A DNA stretch of 64,000 nucleotides from Ascarosepion bandense (GCA_037127315.1 JBBBDQ010001186.1:1936501-2000500), one strand, 5' to 3'; positions 50,570 to 60,307 are shown, numbered from the stretch's first letter. Notes: generated from the letters alone by a model not told the origin. Translations and numbers: made by a program.

Positions 50570-50782
50570 ATTTTTTTTTAACAGTTCACGCCAAGCAAGG
50601 CAATAATGCCACTAAGATGCAAGGGGGTACCGGGAGTGAAAGAGAATTAAAAGAAGGAGCTGGAAACACAATCCTAAACAAAGAACAAGGGATACACCTC
50701 AACTCCTATTAAAAAAGCGGTGAAGTGTAAGAACCGGGCGATAGGTGAACAAATTTACTACTGAGGAAAAAAAAAAAAAAAA
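50570..50782 (-). mobile_element. SINE-like element, diverged monomer
   Basis: On the minus strand it carries the same word order as the dimeric SINE (GGTTCTTACACTT, ATCCCTTGTTCTTTGTTTAG, GTTTCCAGCTCC, CCCTTGCATCTTAGTGGCAT, ATTGCCTTGCTTGG) and ends toward an A tail. It is more diverged and monomeric, so it is an older or different subfamily. GGTTCTTACACTT may be a decayed B box. Confidence 0.7.
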
Positions 50783-50869
50783 AATTAAGAAATACAATTT
50801 CAGATTTCACGTGGAGACGTTCGGTTAAACGTAGAAATCTCCATAAAACAACACACAATATCTAAGGTT

Positions 50870-51000
50870 TAAAATGAATTTTTAAAAATGAAAATTCTTG
50901 AGACTTTTATTTAAGCTTTAATTTCAAGCTAATAGATTAAATTTAGCATTTCCAATAATCAACATGCTTTGCTGTTTTTCAAAAACTAATTTAAATTGAC
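50870..51000 (-). repeat. AT-rich dispersed repeat, copy E (end part)
   Basis: It matches the terminal third of copies A, C and F in minus orientation (TTCCAATAATCAACATGCTTT, AATTTAGCATTTCC, CTTTAATTTCAAGCTAATAG). Confidence 0.55.
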
Positions 51001-51084
51001 GGGAAGAACTTCTTTTTTTTAGCTAAAATAGCTTATTATCTCCCCTTTTTTAGTCGTCTTTCATTCCAGTTGAATTTCTTGCAT

Positions 51085-51170
51085 TTACTTACGCACAAAT
51101 ACCCTTGCGAAAGGTATTAATCCGTCTCTTCCCCCCCCCAGTTATGGGTTAAATAATATGACAGATTGGG
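51085..51170 (-). mobile_element. SINE-like element, shared core family (copy 3)
   Basis: Reverse complement of the core seen at 63.9 kb: AACCCAATCTGTCATATTAT, TTAACCCATAACTGG, a G run, AGAGACGGATTAATACC and AAGGGTATTTGTGCGTAAGT. Nearly identical to the 63.9-kb copy across about 85 bp, so both are fairly young. Confidence 0.75.
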
Positions 51171-51639
51171 TTCTCCTAAAAATGAATTTTTTTTTCTGAA
51201 ACCTTGAGAAACATTAGCTGATTTAAAATAAAAAATAATTTGATTAAAAACAAAATGTATTTCAAGTGAAAAATATCAAAGAAATTATTTTTTTACCCGA
51301 CCGTAGCGATCTTGAGGTGTTGTTTTGATGAAAATGACGCAAACTTTTTATAAAGTTTTTAAGCATTCAGAAATCTTAAAAAATTAGGAAAATTATTCTC
51401 CGTAATCTAATGATTTATTGAATTTTAGAAACGTTGATTTTAAATTTACTATAATTATAGTACTTATTTGCTGATAATGTCGTGTATGGATGCCTATGTG
51501 CGGTAATTCCTCACACACAGAAACTTGCATTTCATTGGATAACAAATAATACTTGCTTAGTATAGGACAATTTAAGAATCGCAGCTTAAGCGACAATTTA
51601 CCAATTACTTGATTTTATCTAGTAAAATTTCGTGCACTT

Positions 51640-51870
51640 TTGGTAGAAGATGGCTCCAAATAGCTTCTTTGATTTTACAAAAGCTCGAGTTTTGATTGGT
51701 CGATTCTATCCAATAGAAACGTCGGCTCGAGGGACAAAGTTTTCCCGCACTGTAAAGTTGATCCAACTTGAATGACACGTATATAAACTCTGAAACTTAT
51801 CTTTTCAACTGGTGAGTTTTATTTGCCAGAAGAGTCCACACCAGTCTAAGCTTCATTCATTCACTCACCC
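51640..51870 (+). promoter_or_regulatory. TATA/CCAAT promoter-like block
   Basis: Two CCAAT-type motifs (TTTGATTGGTCGA at ~51,693 and TATCCAATAGAAACG at ~51,707) lie 70-90 bp upstream of a strong TATA box (CGTATATAAACTC, ~51,778-51,790). The interval is GC-richer than its surroundings. A transcript would start near 51,810, within ACTGGTGAGTTTTATTTGCC. No open frame follows; a long CA microsatellite begins 120 bp downstream. It may be the promoter of a non-coding RNA, a first exon, or U3 of a decayed LTR. Confidence 0.45.
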
Positions 51871-51930
51871 TTTGAAACTGACAAGCTGAAATAACTAATT
51901 CTTTCAACACAAAAATCGGCACGCTTAAAA

Positions 51931-51931
<1 letters not shown>

Positions 51932-51987
<56 letters not shown>
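51932..51987. repeat. (CA)n microsatellite
   Basis: About 28 CA units. Confidence 0.98.
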
Positions 51988-51991
<4 letters not shown>

Positions 51992-52029
51992 ACACTCAAA
52001 ATTTAAAAGGTTGAAATTATTACAGAAAA

Positions 52030-52550
52030 AGACTTGAAATTTGATAAATTTTCTAATTAAAATTTTAAAAAGAATGAGAACAATTCTTTTAAAAAATTCA
52101 TTCGTAAAAAAAAATCTTTTTTTTTAAGACAACAGTGCGCTTATTTTATTTATAAAAGCAATTAAAAGCTTTTCTGATTAAAGATGTTTTAATTTTATTG
52201 CAATTTTTATTTTCCGATTTAGAGCAGATTTTTAGTAAATGTTGTTTCTGTTTGACAAAAGCAAATTGATGTAAATTCTCCAAGGAGTCCTACTTTTAAC
52301 TAATATAATAATGAAGGGACTGGAACTTTAATTTCTCGAAACTTCATAAAATTAACTAGTGTGTAACAGATAAAAAACTTTTTTCCCAAGATTTTCTAAA
52401 AAAGAAGATATTTAAAAATTTCATTCATTTGCAAATAAGTTCTGAAAATTTCATTAAAATCCGACAATTATTTGAGTTTAGCAAGAATTTCCAAATTAAT
52501 TTGTTTTTACATAAAAAAGACACTAAAATTTTCTATACTGATTTTTCGCT
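52030..52550 (-). repeat. AT-rich dispersed repeat, copy E (main part)
   Basis: Minus-strand match to copy B: AATTGCAATAAAATTAAAA, AAAATCTGCTCTAAATCGG, AACTTATTTGCAAATGAATG, and TTGGAAATTCTTGCTAAACT. With 50,870-51,000 it is probably one insertion later interrupted by SINE and promoter-like sequence. Confidence 0.6.
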
Positions 52551-52553
52551 GAC

Positions 52554-52575
52554 ACACACACACACACACACACAG
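52554..52575. repeat. (CA)n microsatellite
   Basis: About 11 CA units at the edge of the dispersed repeat. Confidence 0.9.
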
Positions 52576-52789
52576 ATTTTTAATCACAATATAAAGTATT
52601 AAAAAATTAAATGAAATAATAAAAAATACTTTGGTCTTTCTTATTAATAACAAGCGTTTTGACGATAAAGTTTTGTTTTAATTAAGTACGAAGCCTTTTA
52701 TCATAGTATGCTGTTTGTTTTCAGCGAATTACTGAACATTAGGTTTATAAGTCCCAGAAATTTAGTTGTTCTTGTCCATAAGGATATGT

Positions 52790-53145
52790 CCAGTGGATAC
52801 AGATGTTGGTTAGTTCCAGTGACTTGACCCAAAGAGTTGTGAGTTCAATACCAGGCTACAGCGGTGCTGAACAAGTAACTTAGAGAGTCCCGTTAGAGGG
52901 GGTTAACTTAACTCATGACTACCAAAAGAGGCTTCATGCAAGGAATGAAAATGATATATCCCACTGATTGTAATAAAGGGTTCGGTTCAAAATTCATAGT
53001 ACCTGAAGAATGCCAGAGCGTACAACGGCCGAGACGTCGTACAAATGGTAATAAAAATGAGGACAATAGTCCGAATAATGTAAATAGTGTAAATACTTCC
53101 TCATCTCAGACAAATCCTAAAAGTTTTATTAAAATCCAATGAAGA
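52790..53145 (+). mobile_element. tRNA-headed SINE
   Basis: A-box-like TGGTTAGTTCCAGTGA (~52,806-52,821) and B-box-like GAGTTCAATACC (~52,842-52,853) are about 35 nt apart, as in tRNA genes and their SINE derivatives. A GC-richer body follows, containing CCTGAAGAATGCC and GGCCGAGACGTCGTA, the kind of paired motif often found near retroelement ends. A 75-codon ATG frame (52,915-53,142) lies in the body; its N/S/K-rich protein has no recognised domain and I treat it as part of the repeat. Confidence 0.55.
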
Positions 53146-53595
53146 TTTTAAAATTAGATGTTTTCACGACCCCACCCCAAAAAGACGTTTTTTCGTAACT
53201 ACGCTTATAAAGCAAATATTTTGAACGCAAAAACTTTGTGATTCTGCTTAAAGTTTAAAAAAGTGTTTAAGAATTTTTCTTTCAGTTAGAAGAAAAAAAA
53301 ATCATAAAATAAAGCTTCATACAGGTTTCATACTTTTGTTTTACTCAGGTATCAAATTTTCCGTCATAAAAACTGGAGATGCCTGTGAACATTAGAGCGA
53401 CAGATTTACGGAATTTCCGTCCTGTTCCCCGGAATTTTCAGCTAATTCACCCACTTTCAATTTTAAAATTAATTTTTCTCCAAAATGAAGAAAACTTCCA
53501 GAAATTTAGGTTAAATTTGGTTAAAGCAAATCAATCTAAAAGTGAAAAATGTATTTTTATAAAAATACTCTGCTCTGTTTACACAACTTCAGCGA
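53146..53595. other. Non-coding, no recognised element
   Basis: A short plus-strand frame at 53,379-53,636 is unrecognised and partly inside dispersed-repeat copy F. Confidence 0.4.
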
Positions 53596-53597
53596 CA

Positions 53598-53952
53598 TAT
53601 TTTACTTACATTGGAAATCAGATTAATTTAACGTAAAATTTGCTGATTTTCAAAAAATAATGTGTCCCGGATCTATATTTTATTTTTACAAGATCTTTAA
53701 AACCTAGAATTAACTTTTGTTTACAAATGGCCGAAAAATTGAAAGATTAAAATTGAAAAAAATTAGATTCCAATCAATAAAATTTCTGTTTGAAACACAC
53801 CAGAGTATTTTGATTACTGGAAATAGTAAATTTAACCATTTAGCTTTCAGTTAAAACTAAGATAAGAAAACTTTGAAGAAAACATTTTTTTTATTTTTAA
53901 AAATTCAATTTAAAATTTAGATATCGAAAATGAGCAGAGGTACCTATAATCA
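53598..53952 (+). repeat. AT-rich dispersed repeat, copy F
   Basis: It shares AAATCAGATTAATTTAACG, TTTACAAGATCTTTAAAAC, TTACTGGAAATAGTAAATTTA and a GCAGAGGTACCTATAAT end with copies A-C. Opposite in orientation to copy E. Confidence 0.7.
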
Positions 53953-54196
53953 TTATAATATTACTTTTTTTCTACAGCTGATGATGACATATTAGAGGAG
54001 GGAAAAGGAAAGAATAGCATTATTCCTTTTACATAACAAAAGAAGAGTAACCGGATGTTCGAACCCTTGCATTGTCCCGCCATATTACACGCACAAACTA
54101 TTTTGTAAAAAAAATGTTCAGTTTTTGTGTAGGTAATATACATGAAAATTATAGAAATTCATTACGAAATCCGAGAAAAAATAATTCGTGTATAAT

Positions 54197-55014
54197 TGTG
54201 ACACGATAACTAGGCATATATGTATTTTATTATCATAGATTAAAATAGAAAATAGATTAGAATAGAAAATAGTTTAAAAACATATTTAACAAAAGTGAAA
54301 AAGAAGAGGAAAAAATAAATAAATAAACGCCTTTTTCTTTTATGAGGAAAATTGTGGAAGAGACAACGGTATCCGATTACTGTTTTAAATCCTACCACTC
54401 TTCCGGTAAATATTTGACTCAGTGATTTAATGTGATAAAGAGATAAAGTTCAGCAGGTAGGTTTTCGAATGACCCGGTCAAAGGCTGTCCTTTACTGTAT
54501 CTTGACCACACATTAAGAATTTTCCGGCGGAAGCTTTATTAAGATAAAAAAAAAAAGATAACTGAAATTTCAGACTTACAGTCGCCAATGTTTGTCACCG
54601 GTGGTCTAAAGCATTTCCGTATTTCCGGATTTCCGGGTCAATTTTAAATAAATTCAGGTATTTTTTCCGAGTCAGTCAGTTAGAGAGTAGAGTAGAGTTG
54701 AATTCAGCCGGGTGCGAGCTTGAAGTAAGAATCTCCGTTCGTCTTGTTTCGTTCAGTTCGGATTTGTTGATCTCCATTAATTAGAGTTAGAGCTGTGTGT
54801 CACATTCGCCTGCCCCAACCGAAAAGGCTAGCTCTAGTCTAAACGAAATAAAGCATCCTTTCAACTCATCCAAGTTGTGGAAATTCGTTTCTTATAGTTC
54901 AATCTTGTACCCCCAGCTGTTCGGCCGACATTTTCAACGAACTCCCGGCAATATCACAGCGTGGAGAACGGACCCCGGAGAAAATTGTTAGGACCGGACT
55001 GTTGGGGTGTTACA
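54197..55014 (+). repeat. 5' LTR
   Basis: TG...CA LTR of 818 bp. It contains an initiator-like GAGTCAGTCAGTTAG (~54,669-54,683) about 20-30 bp downstream of TTAAATAAA, and an AATAAA poly(A) signal at 54,847-54,852. This gives a U3-R-U5 order with R of at most about 200 bp. By eye it differs from the 3' LTR at roughly 20 positions, or about 97-98% identity, meaning a fairly young insertion. Open frames inside it start at GTG and are not conserved at the 3' end between the two LTRs, so they are not genes. Confidence 0.95.
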
Positions 55015-55036
55015 TTTGGTGCCGTGACTGCAGGAT
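55015..55036 (+). promoter_or_regulatory. Primer-binding-site candidate
   Basis: TT then TGGTGCCGTGACTGCAGG follow the 5' LTR directly. TGG complements the universal CCA end of tRNAs. I cannot name the tRNA by eye. Confidence 0.6.
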
Positions 55037-57268
55037 TTGGAACCCACGGAAGTGCCACTGGATGCTAAGTTTGGATTTCGACGAACCGACGCGACTGGAC
55101 GAGACAGGACGAACGGAGAAAAGGCAATCGAAGAAAGAACTATTCTCACAGCCAAATTCTGATTGCTTGGTGTAAGCTTCAGGGGAAGAAAAAGAAGAAA
55201 AAAAAGAAACAAAGAAAGGAAAGGGAACCCGTTATCAACAAGCACCGTAAGGTAAGCAGAATTATTTACTCCCTTTTTGTCAGGCCAAAATTCTCGCAGG
55301 CAGAAGAACGGTTGCCACTAACGGCCGTACGATCGAAAAAAGAAAAGAAAAGAAAAGTGACAATGAATTGATTAAGAAAAAAAATGATGATGATGAAAAA
55401 AAATATTTTTGAGAAAAACAAAAAGAAACATCTTTGAAACATTTATTTACTTGTTTTGTTTGAAAAAATAAGATGATGATGATGAAAAAAATATTTTTGG
55501 AAAAACAGAAAGAAGCGTTTTAGAAACATTTATTGACTTTTTTTGTTGTTTTGTTCAAAAGAAAAAAAGAAAGGAAAACGGAATATGTTTGGTTGAAAAA
55601 GAGACTGATAATGAGAAAAAGATGTGTACGAAAAAAAATAAAAAAAAATAAGAGGAAGAGAGAGAGAGAGCAAGAAACAACTGTGTGCAAAAAAAAGAAA
55701 GAAAATGAATTGATTAAAAAATGTGTGAGTATTTTGAGACAAAAGTATGAATTTTGAAAAGAAAGTAAAAGAAAAAGAGCGATAGAAACAACGCAAACGG
55801 TGCGAAAAAAAAGAGAATGAAAAAAAAGGACTGTTTGAAAAAAAGTGGGTAAAAGAATAGTATGTGTTATTACTTTAAAAAAAAAGCATTATTTGTGAAA
55901 AAAAAATGAGAAAGAAAAACTAAGTAAGTGAGAGTGTCCAACAACGACAAAAATGTTTTGAAAAAAAAAATGAGAAAAAGATGTATACAAAAAAAAAAAA
56001 AAAAATAAATAAAATAAATGGAAAAAATAAGAGGAAGGAAGAGAGTGAGATATAACTGTGTGTGTAAAAAAAAAACAAAAAAAAAAGAATTGAAAAAAAT
56101 GTGTGACTATTTTGCGATAAAAAGGTATGAATTTTGAAAAGAAAGTTATAGAAAAAGCGAGATCAACGCAAACGGTGTGAAAAAAAGAGAAGAATGAAAA
56201 AGGACTGTTTTAAAAAAGGGGGGGTAAAAGAATAGTGTGTGTTATTATGCTAAAAAAATGAGAGAGAGAAAAACTAAGTAAGTGTGTACAACAACGACAA
56301 AAATATGTTTTGAAAAAAATTTAAAAAAAAGGATGATGGTGAAAAAATAAACTTTTTTTTGAGAAAAACAGAAACATTTTAGAAACATTTACTTCTTTTG
56401 TTGTTTTGTTTAAGAAAAAAAAGGGATGATGATGATGAAAGAATATTTTTGAGAAAAACAGAAAGAAACATTTTAGGAATATTTATTTACTTTTTTTGTT
56501 GTTTTGTTTAAAAGAAAGAAAGAAAGAAAAAGAGAAAGAACGGAAAATGGAATATGTTTGGAGAACTTTAAAAGAGACTGATAATGAAGGAGCAGTTACA
56601 TCGCTCCTATATTTATAGACTTGCTCAGAGTTATGACTATTTTGTCAACTTGTGTTAATTAATTTCTTTTATAAATTTCTTTTCTTCTTTGGGAGAGAGG
56701 GTGGAAACACCCCTCTCTTGAATTTATTGTGTAAACTATGCTTCAATCATTTTTCGGGCGCCATTGACCCCATTGGGAGGGGACGTCCTCAGCAAATTTC
56801 TATCATGATAAGGTTTCATTGGGGGGGGATGCAGGAAAGGCCCAGAGACTTGTGGCTGGAAAATGGTAACAGGAGATGAATTAACGAAGAGTGGAGTCTC
56901 TTCAGGAATAGAAGGGAACAAGTAAAGCGGAAAGCAAAACACTAAGTTCAAAAAGGTGTTCGTTAACGAAAAATTGACCCTCATACGTAGCGATAAACCA
57001 AGTGCCTGGATGCATTGATGCCACCGGCTACGAAGACAAAAATTGAGGAACTGGTTGTTGAAATAAAAAGAAAAATGTGCTGAGGAAATACAAAGAAATG
57101 GTATGGATTAATAAGAAATGTCATGATTGATGTTTGTGGAGAGGAGGAGAATATCCCTGGGGGATCAAAATAATTTTTTGGTGGTGATGGCGTACCGACA
57201 TGAAGAAGCATCGTGTCATGTTTTTTTTTGTTTATTGTAATTTATTGACATAAATGACAAGATCCGTT
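55037..57268 (+). mobile_element. Non-coding, purine-rich interior of the LTR element
   Basis: From about 55,170 to 56,560 the plus strand is almost all A and G with regular T words. It has repeated modules: GATGATGATGA..AAATATTTTTG..AAACAGAAAGAA..TTTAGAAACATTTA occurs about four times (near 55,385, 55,470, 56,330, 56,425), and a TATGAATTTTGAAAAGAAAG...CGCAAACGGTG...GGACTGTTT module occurs twice (~55,745 and ~56,126). Thus a several-hundred-bp block was duplicated inside the element. The last 700 bp are more balanced in composition and include a GAAA-capped hairpin at 56,694-56,718. Short open frames lack any retroviral-type domain. Confidence 0.8.
56694..56718 (+). other. GAAA-capped RNA hairpin
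   Basis: AGAGAGGGTG pairs with CACCCCTCTCT around a GAAA tetraloop, with one bulged C. A stable stem in the interior of a gene-less LTR element is a plausible packaging or dimerisation structure; that role is inference. Confidence 0.6.
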
Positions 57269-57279
57269 GGGAGAGGTAA
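57269..57279 (+). promoter_or_regulatory. Polypurine tract candidate
   Basis: GGGAGAGGTAA ends at the base before the 3' LTR, the expected place for plus-strand DNA priming. The single T makes it imperfect. Confidence 0.6.
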
Positions 57280-58096
57280 TGTGACACGATAACTAGACAT
57301 ATATGTATTTTATTATCATAGATTAAAATAGAAAATAGATTAGAATAGAAAATAGTTTTAAAAAAATATTTAACAAAAGTGAAAAAGAAGAGGAAAAAAT
57401 AAATAAATAAACGCTTTTTCTTTTATGAGGAAAATTGTGGAAGAGACAACGGTATCCGATTACTGTTTTAAATCCTACCACTCTTCCGGTAAATATTTGA
57501 CTCAGTGATTTAATGTGATAAAGAGATAAAGTTCAGCAGGTAGGTTTTCGAATGACCCGGTCAAAGGCTGTCCTTTACTGTATCTTGACCACACATTAAG
57601 AATTTTCTGGCGGAAGCTTTATTAAGATAAAAAAAAAAGATAACTGAAATTTCAGACTTACAGTCGCCAATGTTTGTCACCGGTGGTCTAAAGCATTTCC
57701 GTATTTCCGGATTTCCGGGTCAATTTTAAATAAATTCAGGTATTTTTTCCGAGTCAGTCAGTTAGAGAGTAGAGTAGAGTTGAATTCAGCTGGGTGCGAG
57801 CTTGAAGTAAGAATCTCCGTTCGTCTTGTTTCGTTCAGTTCGGATTTGTTGATCTCCATTAATTAGAGTTAGAGTTGTGTGTCACATTCGCCTGCCCCAA
57901 CCGAAAAGGCTAGCTCTAGTCTAAACGAAATAAAGCATCCTTTCAATTCATCCAAGTTGTGGAAATTCGTTTCTTATAGTTCAATCTTGTACCCCCAGCT
58001 GTTCGGCCGACATTTTCAACGAACTCCCGGCAAACATCACAGCGTGGAGAACGGCCGCCGGGATAAATTGTTCGGACCGTCCGTTGGGGTGTTACA
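57280..58096 (+). repeat. 3' LTR
   Basis: TG...CA LTR of 817 bp, near-identical to the 5' LTR, with AATAAA at 57,929-57,934. Differences are scattered singly over the first ~760 bp but cluster in the last ~55 bp (58,030-58,090). Confidence 0.95.
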
Positions 58097-58224
58097 ATAA
58101 TACAGTGATGCTTTTCTTTTTAGCATTTGTAAAAAAAAAACAAAAAACATTTATTTCACTTTTTTCAACTAAAAATTCATTTTGAAACATGAAATTTACA
58201 GAGTATTTTGAGAAAACGCACAGA

Positions 58225-58640
58225 TATTGTGGGATATTCCACATAAACCTTTCTACCCTTTCTCAGAAGTGTAGACTCTTCGTACAAAGAGTCTTTTAGC
58301 CAATAATCACTTCGAACTTAAAAATTTACTTTTTCCTTAGTTAAAATAGATTTGTTCTTTCCCGCCGAAGCTTCTGGAGCCGATTTCTAGAATTCCAAAT
58401 GTATATAAGTGGCAATATAACTCAATTCGAGTTAGTCAGTTTGCGAATTCTGAGAGATGCCAATAGCCTTGTGGTGATACCGACCGAACAAAAGCGATGA
58501 ACCGGATGTGTGCTCTCTCACAACTAAAAGTCAAATGAATAAAAATCATCGTGCGCATCCGAGTTCGCGCAGATGTTCCGGTTGAAAAATAAAAATTAAT
58601 CAAAGATCAAATTACCAATTTTATTTATCAGCCAATGAGA
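58225..58640 (+). promoter_or_regulatory. TATA/initiator promoter-like block, possible solo LTR
   Basis: TGTATATAAGTGG (TATA at ~58,400) is followed about 30 bp later by CGAGTTAGTCAGTTTGCG, an initiator very like CGAGTCAGTCAGTTAGAG in the neighbouring LTRs. An AATAAAA lies at ~58,540 and a GC-rich CGTGCGCATCCGAGTTCGCG follows. The order fits U3-R-U5 of a related but different LTR. I could not fix TG/CA ends or a target duplication. A genuine host promoter is the alternative. Confidence 0.4.
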
Positions 58641-58848
58641 AGCCTGGATCCAAATACAAGGAAGAAATTCGAAACGAGCCAGTTAATCCAAAAATGCTGC
58701 TACAAAAAGCAGAGACTAAGCATAAAAAAAACAGACAGGCACAGACGGAAGAGAAGATAGTAATTAGTTTCTTCCTTGACTTATGTCAAGTTGCTACTAT
58801 GCTCGCCTTCTTCTTCCTTCTTCTTCTGCACCTGTTCTCAAAGGACTA
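58615..58848 (+). other. Open frame behind an acceptor-like site, unrecognised
   Basis: ATTTTATTTATCAG (a good splice acceptor) precedes a frame open to TAA at about 58,846. It reads NEKPGSKYKEEIRNEPVNPK, then a K/Q-rich stretch, then a hydrophobic tail with VATMLAFFFLLLLHLF. Only about 75 codons, no recognised domain, no ATG at the start. It could be an exon, a repeat, or chance. Confidence 0.2.
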
Positions 58849-59363
58849 ACTGACCTTTTCTAAGACATTCCACACAAACCAACTCGCTGACTCATTGACC
58901 TTCAAAACGGCAACTTGAAAATGAACATTTCTTTTCTTTCAGATCATCACACCTTCCATGAACTCTTTTACCTCCGTTGAACTTTTATTTCAAGCATTAC
59001 TTATTTTGTAAAACATTGACTGAAATGTATATATGTATAAATGTTATTTTACACTCAAAAAATGCCTTTCTTGAATTTATGAATTATAGTGGGCTATCTT
59101 CCCACAAGGCCAAATTCCATTAACATGCTACGGAATCCTACTACCCCTAACTGCAAATGAAATAAGAGAAGAGATACCCGCTATAGCCTCCACGCGTGTT
59201 TAATCGCTGACTCATCAATCGATCGCGTTAAAATTCATACTGAAATTAACTTGAAAGAGTGAATATTTTTTCACTTCATGAACAAAGCTATTGTACACTT
59301 ATCCATTTAATCTGACAAGTAAAGGCAAATACTTTCGACAACTTATTTCTAAGTAACTAAACA

Positions 59364-59366
<3 letters not shown>
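58849..59366. other. Non-coding, no recognised element
   Basis: Less AT-rich than the first 28 kb. No gene or repeat recognised. Confidence 0.4.

Positions 59367-59424
<58 letters not shown>
59367..59424. repeat. (CA)n microsatellite
   Basis: About 29 CA units. Confidence 0.98.
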
Positions 59425-59425
<1 letters not shown>

Positions 59426-60000
59426 TTGATAATATTTCTTGCAGCAACAGTCTATTGTAATTTTCTTACTAAACCACAAATATTGACCTTTGTTGAACTA
59501 TACTCTGCATGCACAATCTTTCAGACATGTTCTCACTAGTGACTAGCAACAAGAATTCATTTGACCATGCATGTACATTTTATTGTATATATAAAATCCT
59601 TTTATTGTTGAATTTTTAATCACTCTCCTGTGGTCATTTCTTGCATGACAATTTGTTGTGTGGTATACGAATGAACACTCTACAGAAACCTATTATTCAA
59701 AGAATTTTCCTTCTAATATAAATTCTGTAATCGACACACAAAAAACGAAATGGTACTATGACTGAGGAACCGTTTACAGAAACACGAAATGGACAGCTCT
59801 GTGATTAGACGAATTTACAACGAGCAGTATATTCTCAGATATCCGAAGCCAAGAAAAAAAATTCACTGAAATTTGCATAATAGTTTGAAAATGTTATTTA
59901 GTTTCTGTAAAAATAAAATCGTGAATTACTGTATTTCAATATTCAATATTCAGTTACTGTATTTATAACGATTTACTTAGGTTAGATTAGACGTGGCACA
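59425..60000. other. Non-coding, no recognised element
   Basis: No gene or named repeat seen. Confidence 0.4.
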
Positions 60001-60004
60001 ATCC

Positions 60005-60160
60005 GAAAAGCATGGTGTATGCAACGTGAATCGAACTCGCTACTCATCCGTAATTGATCTATAGCGAAACAAGGCTGTTGACAATCGAAGTGGCGAAATT
60101 ATGCCGTTTTAAATATGGCCCGTGTGAAAATGACCTTCGCCATCGAATAATGTCGCTTCG
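60005..60160 (-). mobile_element. Possible tRNA-like SINE fragment
   Basis: On the minus strand GAGTTCGATTCACG is a good B box, and GCATACACCA about 14 bp later looks like a tRNA 3' end. The T-stem pairs poorly and no clean A box is visible, so this is not a functional tRNA. The adjoining CGAAGCGACATTATTCGATGG body is GC-richer than background. Confidence 0.35.
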
Positions 60161-60307
60161 AAAAGTGTGTGTGACTAGAAATGTAAAAAATGAAATGATA
60201 ACAGCATAGAGATACTCCCCATAAATGGATGAAATTTATTAAGAATATATACAGAGGGATTCAGTATGACTTGAATTCATGATTAGGAAGCATGGGGAAA
60301 AAGATCG

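Larger units (their letters stand above)
54192..58101 (+). mobile_element. Non-autonomous LTR retrotransposon with target duplication
   Basis: The element runs 54,197-58,096 (3,900 bp), flanked by ATAAT at 54,192-54,196 and again at 58,097-58,101, a perfect 5-bp target-site duplication. Two LTRs of about 818 and 817 bp, each starting TGTGACACG and ending GGGGTGTTACA, enclose a 2,265-bp interior. A primer-binding-site candidate and a purine tract sit in the canonical places. The interior has no RT, integrase, RNase H, protease or gag-like frame, so mobilisation would have to be in trans, as for LARD-type plant elements and similar animal elements. The superfamily cannot be assigned; a 5-bp duplication fits Ty3/gypsy or BEL. 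Confidence 0.95.

Noticed and set aside
52915..53142. 75-codon frame with a genuine ATG
   Set aside because: Lies within the body of a tRNA-headed SINE and has no recognised domain.
54050..54075. GTTCGAACCC as a pol III B box
   Set aside because: No A box at any plausible upstream distance and no SINE-like body.
54797..54991. Open frames inside both LTRs (also 57,879-58,100)
   Set aside because: They begin with GTG, not ATG, and diverge at the C-terminus between two LTRs that are ~97-98% identical; they are LTR sequence.
60005..60080. Functional tRNA gene on the minus strand
   Set aside because: T-stem pairs poorly and no A box or acceptor stem match; at best a SINE remnant.
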